Of a stretch of 64,000 bases of DNA, positions 34,658 to 43,677 are shown in pieces. Within the stretch, counting starts at the first letter, position 1. Every line of letters begins with the position of its first letter. Source of the stretch: Defluviicoccus sp046348835 (lineage in GTDB: Bacteria; Pseudomonadota; Alphaproteobacteria; Rhodospirillales; Defluviicoccaceae). The translations under genes were made by a program, and so were the position numbers. The notes below the pieces were generated by a model. The model was not told where the DNA came from and searched no databases. It saw only the letters and a program-made list of their open reading frames with translations. Location of the stretch: assembly GCA_046348835.1 (NCBI GenBank), contig JAXMDM010000002.1:868001-932000 (forward strand), read 5' to 3'.

Positions 34658-35347
34658 TCAAAGCGTCTCGTCGACGCGGCGGCCGGGCGTGTCCTCGCGC
34701 GGGCCGGCGCGGTAGGGGTCGGGGTTGCGTTCCACCGCCGCCGGCTCGCTGGCCTCGCCGGCCGCGGCGTCCGCCGCCGGGCGTTTCGGGCCGCCGCGGG
34801 CGATGGCGACGCGGGCGGGACGCAAGGTCCGATCATGCAGGAGGTAACCGCGCTCCAGCACCTGAAGGACGGTCCCGTGCGCCACCGACGGGTCGTTGAT
34901 CTCGAACATCGCTTCGTGCACGTGCGGATCGAAGGGCTTTCCTTCCGCCTCGATCGGCTTCACGCCATACCGCTCGAGCACGGCGAGCAGTTCCCGCTGG
35001 GTCATCTCGATGCCGCTTGCCAGCGTGTCCAAAGCAGGGTCGACGGCTCGGCCGGCGGGATCGATGCTGGCCAGCGCCCGCTGCAGATTGTCCGAGACGG
35101 ACAACAGGTCGCGGGCCAATCCGGATATGGCGTACTGGCTTGCCTCCTGGCGGTCGCGTTGAGCGCGGCGGCGGGTATTCTCGGCGTCGGCGAGGGCGCG
35201 GAGCCGCTCATCCTTCAGCCGCTCCACCTCCGCTTCCAACTCGGCCACGCGCTCTTCCGCCGGCAGCACCACCTCGGTGCCGGGCGGCTCCGCAACCGCC
35301 TCCGCCGCGACCGGCGGCCTGTCGTCTAGATGGCGGGGGTCTGCCAT
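34658..35347 (-). CDS. grpE: Nucleotide exchange factor GrpE
   Basis: A 229-residue GrpE, which releases ADP from DnaK. Residues 28-75 form the long dimerising helix (EERVAELEAEVERLKDERL, then ENTRRRAQRDRQEA). The beta domain contains GVKPIEAEGKPFDPHVHEAM and VLQVLERGYLLHDRTLRPA, the GrpE signature. The C-terminal 40 residues are a charged Ala/Pro-rich tail. It lies 41 bases downstream of hrcA on the same strand; dnaK follows 229 bases later. Confidence 0.96.
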   Translation of the reverse strand: MADPRHLDDRPPVAAEAVAEPPGTEVVLPAEERVAELEAEVERLKDERLRALADAENTRRRAQRDRQEASQYAISGLARDLLSVSDNLQRALASIDPAGRAVDPALDTLASGIEMTQRELLAVLERYGVKPIEAEGKPFDPHVHEAMFEINDPSVAHGTVLQVLERGYLLHDRTLRPARVAIARGGPKRPAADAAAGEASEPAAVERNPDPYRAGPREDTPGRRVDETL

Positions 35348-35388
35348 AATGGTCCTCGCTCCGTTGTTTCACTGCCGTCGTCGACCGC

Positions 35389-36468
35389 TCAGCCGATCGC
35401 TCGGCCGACCAGTTGCGCCGTAAAGTCCACCATCGGAATGATCCGCGCGTAGTTCATCCGGGTCGGTCCGATCACCCCAATGGCGCCGACGATGCGCTCG
35501 CGGCTGTTACGATAGGGGCTGACGATCATCGAGCAGCCGGTCAGATTGAACAGAGAACTGTTCGCTCCGATGAAAATCTGCACGCCTTGACCATTGTCAA
35601 CCATCGACAGCACCCTCACCATGATCTCTTTCGTTTCCAGCATGGTGAACAGTGAGCGGATGTGCTCCAGGTCGCCCAGCGCCTGGACGTCGTCGAGCAG
35701 GTGCGACTGACCGCGGACGATGAGTTGCGCGCCGCCTTCGCCGTCCTCGCCGGACCAGATGGCCAAGCCGGATTCCACCACCTTCCGGGTCAGGTGGTTC
35801 AGTTCCGCCTGGTGGAGGCTGAGTTCGGCCAGGATCTCCTCGCGCGCCTCGGCGATGGTGCGGCCGACCAGCCGAGCCGAGAGGAAATTGGACGCCTCCA
35901 CCAGCGCCGACGGCGGCAGCCCCGATGCCGTCTCGATGACGCGGTTCTCGACGATGCCCGCCTCGGAGACGAGGACGACGAGCGCCCGGCTGGGATTGAG
36001 GCTGACGATCTCGATGTGCCGCAGGGGATGCTCGGTCTTGGGAGCGGTGACGAGGCCGGCGCAGCGGGCGAGTCCGGACAGCGCGGTGGTGGCACCCTCC
36101 AGCAGGCCCTCGACGTTGGAGGCCGAACCGGCACACTGCTCGCTGAGGACGCGGCGGTCATCGTCCGACAGCACGCCGATCCCGAGCAGGCCATCGACGA
36201 ATAGCCGCAGTCCGGCCTCGGTGGGGAGCCGGCCGGCGGAGGTATGGGGAGCGAACAGCAGACCCGCTTCCTCCAGATCGGCCATGACGTTGCGGATGGT
36301 GGCCGGCGACAGCGTCAGCAGCAGGCGCTTCGACAGGGTTCGCGAGCCGACCGGTTCGCCGGTTTCCAGATAGGCGTCGACCACCTGGCGCAGGATCTCG
36401 CGCGATCGCTCGCTGAGTTCGGCGATCGTCGGCGGATGGTGCCAGGACTCGGGGCCGGGTGCGCGCAT
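35389..36468 (-). CDS. hrcA: Heat-inducible transcription repressor HrcA
   Basis: HrcA represses heat-shock genes by binding the CIRCE inverted repeat; its folding depends on GroEL. The 359 residues have an N-terminal winged helix (SREILRQVVDAYLETGEPVG, SRTLSKRLLLTLSPATIRNV) and the C-terminal domain with GANSSLFNLTGCSMIVSPYR near the end. The start at 36468 (MRAPGPESWHHPPT) is preferred over an upstream reading 26 residues longer. No CIRCE repeat was found anywhere in the window, so its targets (usually groESL) lie elsewhere. Divergent from rph, with 184 bases between starts. Confidence 0.96.
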   Translation of the reverse strand: MRAPGPESWHHPPTIAELSERSREILRQVVDAYLETGEPVGSRTLSKRLLLTLSPATIRNVMADLEEAGLLFAPHTSAGRLPTEAGLRLFVDGLLGIGVLSDDDRRVLSEQCAGSASNVEGLLEGATTALSGLARCAGLVTAPKTEHPLRHIEIVSLNPSRALVVLVSEAGIVENRVIETASGLPPSALVEASNFLSARLVGRTIAEAREEILAELSLHQAELNHLTRKVVESGLAIWSGEDGEGGAQLIVRGQSHLLDDVQALGDLEHIRSLFTMLETKEIMVRVLSMVDNGQGVQIFIGANSSLFNLTGCSMIVSPYRNSRERIVGAIGVIGPTRMNYARIIPMVDFTAQLVGRAIG

Positions 36469-36652
36469 TCGTTTCAGGCAACGTCTCGGCGACCGAAAGC
36501 GGCCGGCCGTTGGCGAGATGTAGGGGCCGAATGGCCTCGCCGTCAACGCGGCCGGTTTGACCTGGGCGGGAAGGCGGAGTTACTGTGCCGCCGCGGGCGA
36601 CTTCGCTTCCGCGGGCCGGGGTGCGGTCAACGAACTCAGTAAGGAATTGGCA

Positions 36653-37372
36653 ATGAGACCTTCCGGCCGGGCCGCCGACCTCTTGCGCCCCGTCAGTTTC
36701 GACGTGGATTTCAATAAGTATGCCGAAGGGTCGTGCCTGGTCCGCTTCGGCGATACGCACGTATTGTGCACGGCGTCGGTGGAGCCGCGGGTGCCGGCCT
36801 GGCTCAGGGACAGGGGGCGTGGCTGGGTCACCGCCGAGTACGGGATGTTGCCCCGATCGACCGCCGAGCGCACCGACAGGGAAGCGGCGCGCGGCCGACA
36901 AACGGGTCGCACCCAGGAAATCCAGCGGCTGATCGGCCGCAGCCTGCGCGCGGTTACCGATCTGGTGGCCATGGGAGAGATGCAGGTGCGGGTCGACTGC
37001 GACGTGCTGCAGGCCGACGGCGGCACCCGTACCGCCGCCATCACCGGCAGCTATATCGCCCTGCATCGGGCCTTCCGCCGGCTGATCGACCTCGGCATTA
37101 TGAAGACACACCCGCTCACCGACCAGGTGGCGGCCATCTCCTGCGGGCTTCATCGGGGGACGCCGGTGCTCGACCTCGATTACGCCGAAGACAGCGAGGC
37201 CGAAGCCGATGCCAACTTCGTCCTCACCGGTCGCGGTCAGGTGGTCGAGATCCAGGCCACCGCCGAGGACAAGCCGTTCGAAGAGGGGCAGTTCCTGGCA
37301 TTGCTGGCGCTGGCGCGGCGGGGGACCGAGCAGCTTGTGCAGTTGCAGCGGCAAGCGCTCGGACTGGGATGA
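36653..37372 (+). CDS. rph: Ribonuclease PH
   Basis: A 239-residue phosphorolytic 3'-exoribonuclease that trims tRNA precursors. GRAADLLRPVSFDVDFNKYA is near the start, followed by EGSCLVRFGDTHVLCTASVE. RGWVTAEYGMLPRST and GRQTGRTQEIQRLIGRSLRA are the family signature segments. DCDVLQADGGTRTAAITG carries the active-site residues. AAGGA lies eight bases before ATG 36653; an upstream in-frame start adds 32 unlikely residues. It is followed by rdgB, 70 bases later, on the same strand. Confidence 0.98.
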   Translation: MRPSGRAADLLRPVSFDVDFNKYAEGSCLVRFGDTHVLCTASVEPRVPAWLRDRGRGWVTAEYGMLPRSTAERTDREAARGRQTGRTQEIQRLIGRSLRAVTDLVAMGEMQVRVDCDVLQADGGTRTAAITGSYIALHRAFRRLIDLGIMKTHPLTDQVAAISCGLHRGTPVLDLDYAEDSEAEADANFVLTGRGQVVEIQATAEDKPFEEGQFLALLALARRGTEQLVQLQRQALGLG

Positions 37373-37442
37373 GAGCGGACACCCTCGCAGGGGGACAACC
37401 TCGAGGGGGCCGTAAGCAACGACGGGACGGTGGCGGACGACG

Positions 37443-38036
37443 ATGGCGCGGAAGTGGACGGCGGGCAAGCTGGTGATCGCCAGCCATAACCCGGGGAAGG
37501 TGGGCGAGATCGCCGAGTTGCTGGCGCCCCACGGTGCCCAGGTGGTGTCGGTGGCCGACCTCGGGCTGCCGGTCCCGGACGAGACCGGCGACACCTTCGT
37601 CGCCAATGCCGAGATCAAGGCCCGCGCCGCCGCAACGGCGACCGGACTGCCGGCGTTGGCCGATGATTCCGGCCTCTGCGTCGAGGCACTCGATGGCGCC
37701 CCCGGGCTCCGCTCCGCCGACTGGGCGGGGCCCAAACGCGATTTCGACATGGCCATGCGCCGGGTGCAGAAGATGCTGGAGGGCAGCGAGGACCGACGGG
37801 CGCATTTTATCTGCGCACTCGCCCTGGTCTGGCCGGACGGTCATGCGGAGACCTTCGAAGGCACCGTCTTCGGCGACCTGGTCTGGCCGCCGCGGGGCAA
37901 GCGCGGCTTCGGCTATGATCCGATGTTCCTGCCCGACGGCTACTCCCAGACCTTCGGCGAAATGTCGCCCGAGCAGAAGCACGCCATCAGCCACCGTGCC
38001 GCCGCCTTCCGCAGCCTGGTCGACGCATGCTTCTGA
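37443..38036 (+). CDS. rdgB: dITP/XTP pyrophosphatase (RdgB/HAM1)
   Basis: A 197-residue house-cleaning nucleotide pyrophosphatase that removes dITP and XTP before they enter DNA. The family motif SHNPGKVGEI is near residue 14. ETGDTFVANAEIKARAAA is the next block, then ALADDSGLCVEALDGAPG with the metal-binding Asp residues. PPRGKRGFGYDPMFLPDG and HRAAAFRSL complete the active site. It sits between rph and hemW, the classic alphaproteobacterial order, with 16 bases to hemW. Confidence 0.97.
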   Translation: MARKWTAGKLVIASHNPGKVGEIAELLAPHGAQVVSVADLGLPVPDETGDTFVANAEIKARAAATATGLPALADDSGLCVEALDGAPGLRSADWAGPKRDFDMAMRRVQKMLEGSEDRRAHFICALALVWPDGHAETFEGTVFGDLVWPPRGKRGFGYDPMFLPDGYSQTFGEMSPEQKHAISHRAAAFRSLVDACF

Positions 38037-38052
38037 GGCGCCGGCGCGGGCG

Positions 38053-39345
38053 ATGACGGCGGCCGATCCGCTCGCCATCTACGTGCATTGGCCGTTCTGC
38101 CGCTCCAAGTGTCCCTACTGCGATTTCAATAGTCACGTGGCGGCCGCCGCGCCCGATCAGGACCGCTGGCGGCGGGCCTACCTGAGCGAACTCGCCCGGT
38201 TCGCCGAGATGGCGGGGCGGGAAGGCTCGCCCGCCCGACCGGTGGCGAGCGTCTTCTTCGGCGGCGGCACCCCGTCGCTGGTGCAGCCGGCGGTGGTGGG
38301 GGCGGTTCTCGATGCCATCGCCGGTCTCTGGGGTTTCACCGCCGATGCCGAGATTACCCTCGAAGCCAATCCCACCTCGGCGGAGGCCGGCCGTTTCGCC
38401 GGCTATCGCCTCGCCGGCGTCAACCGGCTGTCGCTGGGAGTCCAGGCCCTGGACGACCGGGATCTCGCCTTTCTCGGCCGGCACCATACCGCCCGGGAGG
38501 CGGTTGCGGCGCTCGATCTGGCGGCGCGTCACCTGCCGCGGGTGTCGTTGGACCTGATCTATGCCCGGCCGGGGCAGACGGCAGCGGGCTGGCAACGGGA
38601 GCTGACAGAGGCGATCCATCTCGCCGGCGACCATCTCTCCGTCTACCAGCTCACCGTCGAGCCGGGCACCGCCTTTCATCGCCAGGGATTGGTGCCGCTC
38701 GGCGACGACGCCGCCGCCGACCTCTATGAACTCACCCAATCCGTCCTCGAGAGCGCCGGCCTGCCCGCCTACGAGATCTCCAACCACGCCCGTCCGGGCG
38801 GTGCCTGCCGGCACAACCTGGCCATCTGGCAGGGTGGCGACTATCTGGGCGTCGGTCCCGGTGCGCACGGGCGGATCAGTCGCGCAGGCCGCTGCGAGGC
38901 GTGGCGATGCCTGAACGCCCCCGACCGCTGGCTGACCGCAGTGGAAGGGGCGGGGCACGGGCTCGCCGCACGGACGGCGCTGACGGCGTCGGAGCGCATC
39001 GAGGAGCTGCTGATGCTGGGTTTACGCCTTACCGGCGGGATCGACCGCGGCCGCTTTGCCGCCCGCACCGGCCGCGATCCCCTCGCTTGCATGGACGCAC
39101 GGGGGCTGGCGGCGCTGGTCGATGCGGGCTTCGTCACCGTCGATGCGACATCTGTCCGGGCCACCGCGGCGGGCCGGCTCCGTCTCAATGCCGTGGTCGG
39201 CCGGCTTCTGCTGCCGGCCGGGATGGCCGGGCTAGAAGCCGGTGAACTGGCGCTGGGCGTCGGAGACGACGGCGATGCCGCCGACGCTGAGCTGGAGCAC
39301 CGCCAGCCGCCGGTCGACATAACCCTCGGGCAGCAGCCGGAATAG
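38053..39345 (+). CDS. hemW: Heme chaperone HemW (radical SAM, HemN-like)
   Basis: A 430-residue radical SAM protein. The cluster motif is FCRSKCPYCDF (C-x3-C-x2-C followed by D-F, as in HemW rather than the C-x-C of true HemN). FFGGGTPSL, ITLEANPTS and RLSLGVQALDD are conserved TIM-barrel segments. The C-terminal HemN domain is present with ALTASERIEELLMLGLRL. HemW binds heme and is thought to deliver it to respiratory enzymes. Homologues end near the equivalent of LRLNAVVGRLLLP. Here about 40 extra residues follow, reading antisense over the last 114 bases of the convergent gene. Confidence 0.93.
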   Translation: MTAADPLAIYVHWPFCRSKCPYCDFNSHVAAAAPDQDRWRRAYLSELARFAEMAGREGSPARPVASVFFGGGTPSLVQPAVVGAVLDAIAGLWGFTADAEITLEANPTSAEAGRFAGYRLAGVNRLSLGVQALDDRDLAFLGRHHTAREAVAALDLAARHLPRVSLDLIYARPGQTAAGWQRELTEAIHLAGDHLSVYQLTVEPGTAFHRQGLVPLGDDAAADLYELTQSVLESAGLPAYEISNHARPGGACRHNLAIWQGGDYLGVGPGAHGRISRAGRCEAWRCLNAPDRWLTAVEGAGHGLAARTALTASERIEELLMLGLRLTGGIDRGRFAARTGRDPLACMDARGLAALVDAGFVTVDATSVRATAAGRLRLNAVVGRLLLPAGMAGLEAGELALGVGDDGDAADAELEHRQPPVDITLGQQPE

Positions 39346-40629
39346 GCCGTCGCGGCCGAAGAAGCCCTCCGGATTGGTCAGCCACGGGTCGGTATAGCCC
39401 TCCCGTCCCCGATCCCTGAGGAGCACGGCCGCCATCGCGGTCGCATCATAGCCCAAGGTGGCCAGCCGCGGTGGCGGTGCCCCGAAGGTCTTCTCGTAGG
39501 ATCGCTCGAAATCCTGACGGAACGCCGGTTCCGGTGCGGCGAACCAGGCCCCGATCAGCGCCTGGTTCTGCCGGATCGCCGGCTCATCCCAGGCGCCGGT
39601 ACCGAGCACGCGAATCCGTTCCGGGCTCATATTCTTCGCCGCCAGTTGCTCGGCGAGCAGTTTCAACCGGTCGCCGCTGTCGGCGATGAGCAGGGCGTCG
39701 AAGGGCAGCGGCGGCGGGCCAGCCGACGTCGGCGCGGCGGCGGGCGGCTCCGCGACAGACGCCGCCGCAGGAGGTGCGGCCGACGGCGCCGCCGACGGCG
39801 ACGCCGGGGAAGCCGGCGGGGCAGGGGGCGGGGCAGCAGGCGAGATTCCACGCACCCGGTCGAGAATGGCGCCGAAATCCTTGGTCTGTCCGTCATAGAG
39901 CTCGACGCGGTCGATCGTCAGCGACTGCTCCTTGGCGACCTTGCGCAGCGCGGCGGCGACGGTGTTGCCGTAGCTGTCCTTGGGCGCGAGGAGAGAGAAC
40001 CGGCGGGCGCCGGTCTCTGCCGTATACGAAACCACCCGTTCCACCTCCGTCTCCGGGGCGAATCCGATGACGTAGACACCGTCGCCGCCGGCACGCCGGT
40101 CCGACGAGAACGACACGACGCGGATGTTGGCGTCCCGGGCGAGGGGGGCGACGGCCTTGGTGGAGGCCGCCAGCAGCGGTCCGATGAGCAGCGAGGCGCC
40201 ATCGCTGATCGCCTTCTTGGCGTTGGAAACGGCCCCCTGGGTGGTATCGGAGGTATCGTAGGCGATCAGTTGCAGGCGATCGTCGGCGACCTCGAACAGG
40301 GCCATCTGCGACGCGTTCAGCATGCCCTTGCCGATGTCGGCGAGGCGGCCGCTGAGCGGCAGCAAGAGGGCGACGCGGGCCCCGTCGGCAGGCACCGGCG
40401 GCAGCCCTTCCTGCCCCGCCAGGGTCGGCGGCGCCGGCGTCTCGACGGGCGGGACGGTCAGGGTCTGCTGGGTGACGCCTTCATCCGGCTTCTTGACGAC
40501 CACCGGCGGTGGTAGGGGTTGCCTGACCGTCGGCGCTGGCGAATGATCGCAGGCGGCGATCAACAGGGCGACCCCGAGCGATGCGGCAACGGCGGCGACG
40601 GAGCGGAGGCGGGGACAGCGGCGAGACAT
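39232..40629 (-). CDS. Penicillin-binding protein activator (LpoA-like) lipoprotein
   Basis: A 465-residue lipoprotein (lipobox LIAAC, Cys27) with a periplasmic-binding-protein-like fold. VALLLPLSGRLADIGKGMLN (about 86-105) starts the domain. LIGPLLAASTKAVAPLARDA and RRFSLLAPKDSYGNTVA are typical of the LppC/LpoA family, which activates PBP1-type peptidoglycan synthases from the outer membrane. A Pro/Ala/Ser-rich stretch of about 45 residues (264-308) interrupts the fold. The start at 40629 gives the signal peptide MSRRCPRLRSV. Its 3' end overlaps hemW by 114 bases; its 5' end faces rsmI. Confidence 0.88.
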   Translation of the reverse strand: MSRRCPRLRSVAAVAASLGVALLIAACDHSPAPTVRQPLPPPVVVKKPDEGVTQQTLTVPPVETPAPPTLAGQEGLPPVPADGARVALLLPLSGRLADIGKGMLNASQMALFEVADDRLQLIAYDTSDTTQGAVSNAKKAISDGASLLIGPLLAASTKAVAPLARDANIRVVSFSSDRRAGGDGVYVIGFAPETEVERVVSYTAETGARRFSLLAPKDSYGNTVAAALRKVAKEQSLTIDRVELYDGQTKDFGAILDRVRGISPAAPPPAPPASPASPSAAPSAAPPAAASVAEPPAAAPTSAGPPPLPFDALLIADSGDRLKLLAEQLAAKNMSPERIRVLGTGAWDEPAIRQNQALIGAWFAAPEPAFRQDFERSYEKTFGAPPPRLATLGYDATAMAAVLLRDRGREGYTDPWLTNPEGFFGRDGLFRLLPEGYVDRRLAVLQLSVGGIAVVSDAQRQFTGF

Positions 40630-40772
40630 CGCACCCTCATCGAGACACCGGCCGGCCACCCAAGGCCAAAGCTACCTGGGCCAACACCGCCAGCGTCAAC
40701 GCGAGCGAAAGTAGCGAGACGGGGGCGGAGAGTAAATCGCCAGCGGTCCACCAACGGGCCTTTGATTCGTCG

Positions 40773-41636
40773 GTGCGGCCCGTCGCTGCCGGGCTTTATC
40801 TCGTGGCAACCCCGATCGGGAACGCCGAGGACATCACCCTCAGGGCGCTTCGCATCCTGGCCCGGGTGGACATCGTCGCTTGTGAGGACACCCGGGTGAC
40901 CCGCAAGCTGTTCACCATTCACCGCATCAACGACCATCGATCGGCGCCGCCGGCGTTCGTTGCCTGCCACGATCGCAACGAGGCGGAAGTCGGCCGGCGC
41001 CTGATCGCGCGCATCCGGGACGGAGCCCGGGTGGCCGTCGTCAGCGATGCCGGCACGCCGCTCGTCTCCGATCCCGGCTATCGAATCGTCCGGGCTGCGA
41101 TCGAAGCCGGAATCCCGGTCGTCCCCATACCGGGACCGTCGGCGGTGCTGTCGGCGCTCGCCGTCTCCGGGCTGCCGCCGGACCGCTTCTTCTTCGCCGG
41201 CTTCCTGCCGCCGCGGCCGACGGCGCGGCGCGCCGCGATCGAGACGCTCGGTCGGGTGCCGGCGACATTGGTGCTGCTGGAGTCGCCCAGGCGGCTGTCG
41301 GCGGCGCTGGCCGATCTGGCCTCGGTGCTGGGAGATCGGGACGCGGTTGTCGCCCGCGAACTCACCAAGCTGTTCGAGGAGGTGCGTCGGGGAACCCTCG
41401 CCGATCTGGCCGATTACTATGGGTCGGCCGACGCGCCGCGGGGGGAGGTGACACTGGTTATCGCCCCACCGGCGGTGGTCGCCGAACCCGCATCCGACGA
41501 GGAGATCGACCGGTTGTTGCAGCAGGCTCTCGCCCATGCATCGCCCCGGGATGCGGCGCAGGCGGTGGCCGCCGCCACCGGCCTGCCGCGGCGGACGCTG
41601 TACGGCCGTGCCCTGGCGCTGGCGGGCCGCCGCTGA
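40773..41636 (+). CDS. rsmI: 16S rRNA (cytidine1402-2'-O)-methyltransferase
   Basis: RsmI methylates the 2'-OH of C1402 in the decoding centre. The tetrapyrrole-methylase fold begins at GLYLVATPIGNAEDITLRAL. ACEDTRVTRKL, FVACHDRNE and VVSDAGTPLVSDPGY are the family motifs. PIPGPSAVLSALAVSGLP and FFAGFLP follow. The GTG at 40773 gives 287 residues, the usual length. The frame is open further upstream to an ATG at 40581, but that would overlap the divergent gene and add Arg/Gly-rich sequence. No strong ribosome binding site marks either, so the exact start is uncertain. Confidence 0.93.
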   Translation: MRPVAAGLYLVATPIGNAEDITLRALRILARVDIVACEDTRVTRKLFTIHRINDHRSAPPAFVACHDRNEAEVGRRLIARIRDGARVAVVSDAGTPLVSDPGYRIVRAAIEAGIPVVPIPGPSAVLSALAVSGLPPDRFFFAGFLPPRPTARRAAIETLGRVPATLVLLESPRRLSAALADLASVLGDRDAVVARELTKLFEEVRRGTLADLADYYGSADAPRGEVTLVIAPPAVVAEPASDEEIDRLLQQALAHASPRDAAQAVAAATGLPRRTLYGRALALAGRR

Positions 41637-42028
41637 TGACGCCGTCGTCGCGGCAAGAGCCGAGCCAGGGCGGGCCCCGGCAGCGGGCGGAACGTTACGG
41701 TCGGGCGGCGGAGGCGCTGGCGGCGCTCCTCTTACGGCTCAAGGGGTACACCATCCTCGCCCGCGATCTGCGCACGCCGTGGGGAGAGATCGACCTGATC
41801 GCCCGCCGTCGCCACACCTTGGCGTTCGTCGAGGTGAAGGCACGACGGGAGATGACCGAGGAGGTGCTCACCCGTCGGCAGCGTCGGCGCATCGTCTTTG
41901 CGGCCGAGGCGTTTCTCGCCCGCCGGCCGGAGCTGACCGGTCTTTGCGTGCGCTTCGACGTGATCCTCATCGGTGGGGGCCGCCGGCCGCGGCATTTGAC
42001 CGATGCCTTCCGCGCCGACGACGACTGA
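41636..42028 (+). CDS. yraN: UPF0102 (YraN) family endonuclease-like protein
   Basis: A 130-residue protein of the YraN family, a restriction-endonuclease-like fold of unproven function. RAERYGRAAEALAALLLRLK leads the domain. ILARDLRTPWGEIDLIARR contains the conserved Gly-Glu-Ile-Asp, and LAFVEVKARRE the E-x-K catalytic-type motif; all are intact. The ATG overlaps the rsmI stop by one base (TGATG), the usual rsmI-yraN coupling in proteobacteria. Confidence 0.95.
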   Translation: MTPSSRQEPSQGGPRQRAERYGRAAEALAALLLRLKGYTILARDLRTPWGEIDLIARRRHTLAFVEVKARREMTEEVLTRRQRRRIVFAAEAFLARRPELTGLCVRFDVILIGGGRRPRHLTDAFRADDD

Positions 42029-42103
42029 CCCGGCTCAGGTGGCGCTTGCCAGGGCGTCATCGGGCACCTCAAATACCCGGCCGTGACCTTAGGGGAGAGT
42101 CCC

Positions 42104-43057
42104 ATGTCCCTCGTCGTCGCCATCCAGATGGACCCGATCGAGTCAATCAACATCGACGCCGATTCTACCTTCGCCCTCGCCCTCGAAGCGCAACGGCGGG
42201 GCCATCAGCTCTACCACTACCTGACCCCGGCGATGTCGTTCTCCCAGGGGGGCCTTTACGCCCGCGCCCACGCGCTCACCGTCCGCCGCGTCTCCGGCGA
42301 CCATTACACGCTGGGGGATGAGGAGTTTCTCGACCTCGCCGAGGTGGACATGGTGCTGATGCGCCAGGACCCGCCCTTTGACATGGCCTACATCACCGCG
42401 ACCCACTTCCTGGAGCACGTCCACCCGCAGACGCTCGTCGTCAACGACCCGGTTGAGGTGCGCAACGCCCCCGAGAAACTGTTCGTCACCCATTATCCGG
42501 AGCTGATGCCGCCCACCCTGATCACCGCCGACCGATCGCAGATCCGGGATTTCCGCGAAGAGCACGGCGACATCGTGTTGAAGCCGTTGTTCGGCAACGG
42601 CGGGGCCAACGTCTTCCACGTCGATCAGGAGGACGACAACATGAACGCGCTCCTGGAAATGTTCACCCAGCTCTACCGCGAACCGGTCGTCGTCCAGAAG
42701 TATCTGGCCGAGGTCCGCGGCGGCGACAAGCGGATCATTCTCATCGATGGCAAGGCGGCGGGGGCGATCCGCCGGGTGCCGAAGCCGGGGGAAGCCCGAT
42801 CCAACCTCCACGTCGGCGCCACCGCGATGAAGGACACGCTCAGCGCACGCGACAAGGAGATCTGCGAGGCGATCGGACCCGAACTCAGCCGGCGCGGCCT
42901 GATCTTCGTCGGCATCGACGTCATCGGCGACTACCTGACCGAGATCAACGTCACCTCGCCGACCGGTATCCAGGAAATCGCCCGCTTCGACCAGACAACG
43001 CCGGAAGCGGATCTGTGGGACGCGTTCGAGGCCCGTTACGCGGCGACCCGCGCCTGA
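42104..43057 (+). CDS. gshB: Glutathione synthetase
   Basis: A 317-residue ATP-grasp ligase that joins gamma-glutamylcysteine and glycine. VVAIQMDPIESINIDADSTF at the N-terminus and LMRQDPPFDMAYITATHFLE are family hallmarks. VLKPLFGNGGANVFHV is the ATP-grasp loop. GGDKRIILIDGKAAGAIRR and EINVTSPTGIQEI hold the metal and substrate residues. AGGGGAG precedes ATG 42104; a GTG 21 bases upstream is less likely. It probably belongs with rsmI-yraN in one transcript (75-base gap). Confidence 0.97.
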   Translation: MSLVVAIQMDPIESINIDADSTFALALEAQRRGHQLYHYLTPAMSFSQGGLYARAHALTVRRVSGDHYTLGDEEFLDLAEVDMVLMRQDPPFDMAYITATHFLEHVHPQTLVVNDPVEVRNAPEKLFVTHYPELMPPTLITADRSQIRDFREEHGDIVLKPLFGNGGANVFHVDQEDDNMNALLEMFTQLYREPVVVQKYLAEVRGGDKRIILIDGKAAGAIRRVPKPGEARSNLHVGATAMKDTLSARDKEICEAIGPELSRRGLIFVGIDVIGDYLTEINVTSPTGIQEIARFDQTTPEADLWDAFEARYAATRA

Positions 43058-43075
43058 GCGGCGGAGAAACGGGAC

Positions 43076-43414
43076 TCACCCGCCGGAGGGAGGGGCCTGG
43101 CGGGGATCGAGGGGGATGACGCGCTCGTTGGGCAGCCCGTAATTGAGGAGGCGCCGGGCCCACTCGTCCAGCATGTCGCGATCGACGCTGTTGGGATTGA
43201 GCAGACGCACCCTCTGTTCCAAATCCTCGCGTTCCTGGCGCACCGCCGCCGCTTCCAGCCGCCGCGCTTCCACCTGCTGCTGCAGGGCGTGCCAGGCGAT
43301 CAGGCCACGGTCGCCGTGAACCAGGTGGTAGGCGAAGTAAGCGACGGCACAGATGCCGAAGGCGGGAAAGATGATGTCGCGATAGCGGTGGCGGAACTCG
43401 TCGAACAAGTGCAT
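43076..43414 (-). CDS. ftsB: Septum formation initiator FtsB/DivIC family protein
   Basis: A 112-residue bitopic membrane protein. A single membrane helix (about 16-33, FPAFGICAVAYFAYHLVHG) is followed by a coiled coil (about 42-75, LQQQVEARRLEAAAVRQERE) and the FtsB-type tail LLNPNSVDRDMLDEWARRLL with NYGLPNERV. FtsB bridges FtsQ, FtsL and FtsWI at the divisome. AGGAAA lies six bases before ATG 43414. In many alphaproteobacteria the gene is near eno and pdhA; here it stands alone, convergent with gshB. Confidence 0.92.
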   Translation of the reverse strand: MHLFDEFRHRYRDIIFPAFGICAVAYFAYHLVHGDRGLIAWHALQQQVEARRLEAAAVRQEREDLEQRVRLLNPNSVDRDMLDEWARRLLNYGLPNERVIPLDPRQAPPSGG

Positions 43415-43652
43415 GCCTTTTCCTGCCGGCCCTCGTACCCGATCGCGGAAATGACCGGCCACTCCGGGCACGGTTGCCGCCATTGTGCCATTGGTCCGGC
43501 GATAATGGCCAGGGCGCGCCGACGATGCGCTGGTGGTCGGTCGCCCGAAGCGCTTTTATTACGTTTTCACAGGGGGATACCCCGGGGGGTTGCCCGGCTG
43601 GGTGCGGAGTTGCCGCTATCTGCCGGAAAGAAATCGGTTGAACGGGGGGTGG

Positions 43653-43677
43653 TGATTTCTATCGCGATTCGAAATCA
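43653..43677 (-). promoter_or_regulatory. Inverted repeat spanning the stop codon of the 102-residue gene
   Basis: TGATTTC (43653-43659) and GAAATCA (43671-43677) are perfect seven-base inverted repeats with an 11-base gap. The second arm includes the stop codon of the small minus-strand gene. Without a following T-run it is at best a weak terminator or stabilising hairpin. Confidence 0.4.

Noticed and set aside
36469..36652. Possible CIRCE operator near hrcA
   Set aside because: No TTAGCACTC/GAGTGCTAA inverted repeat could be seen here or elsewhere in the window.
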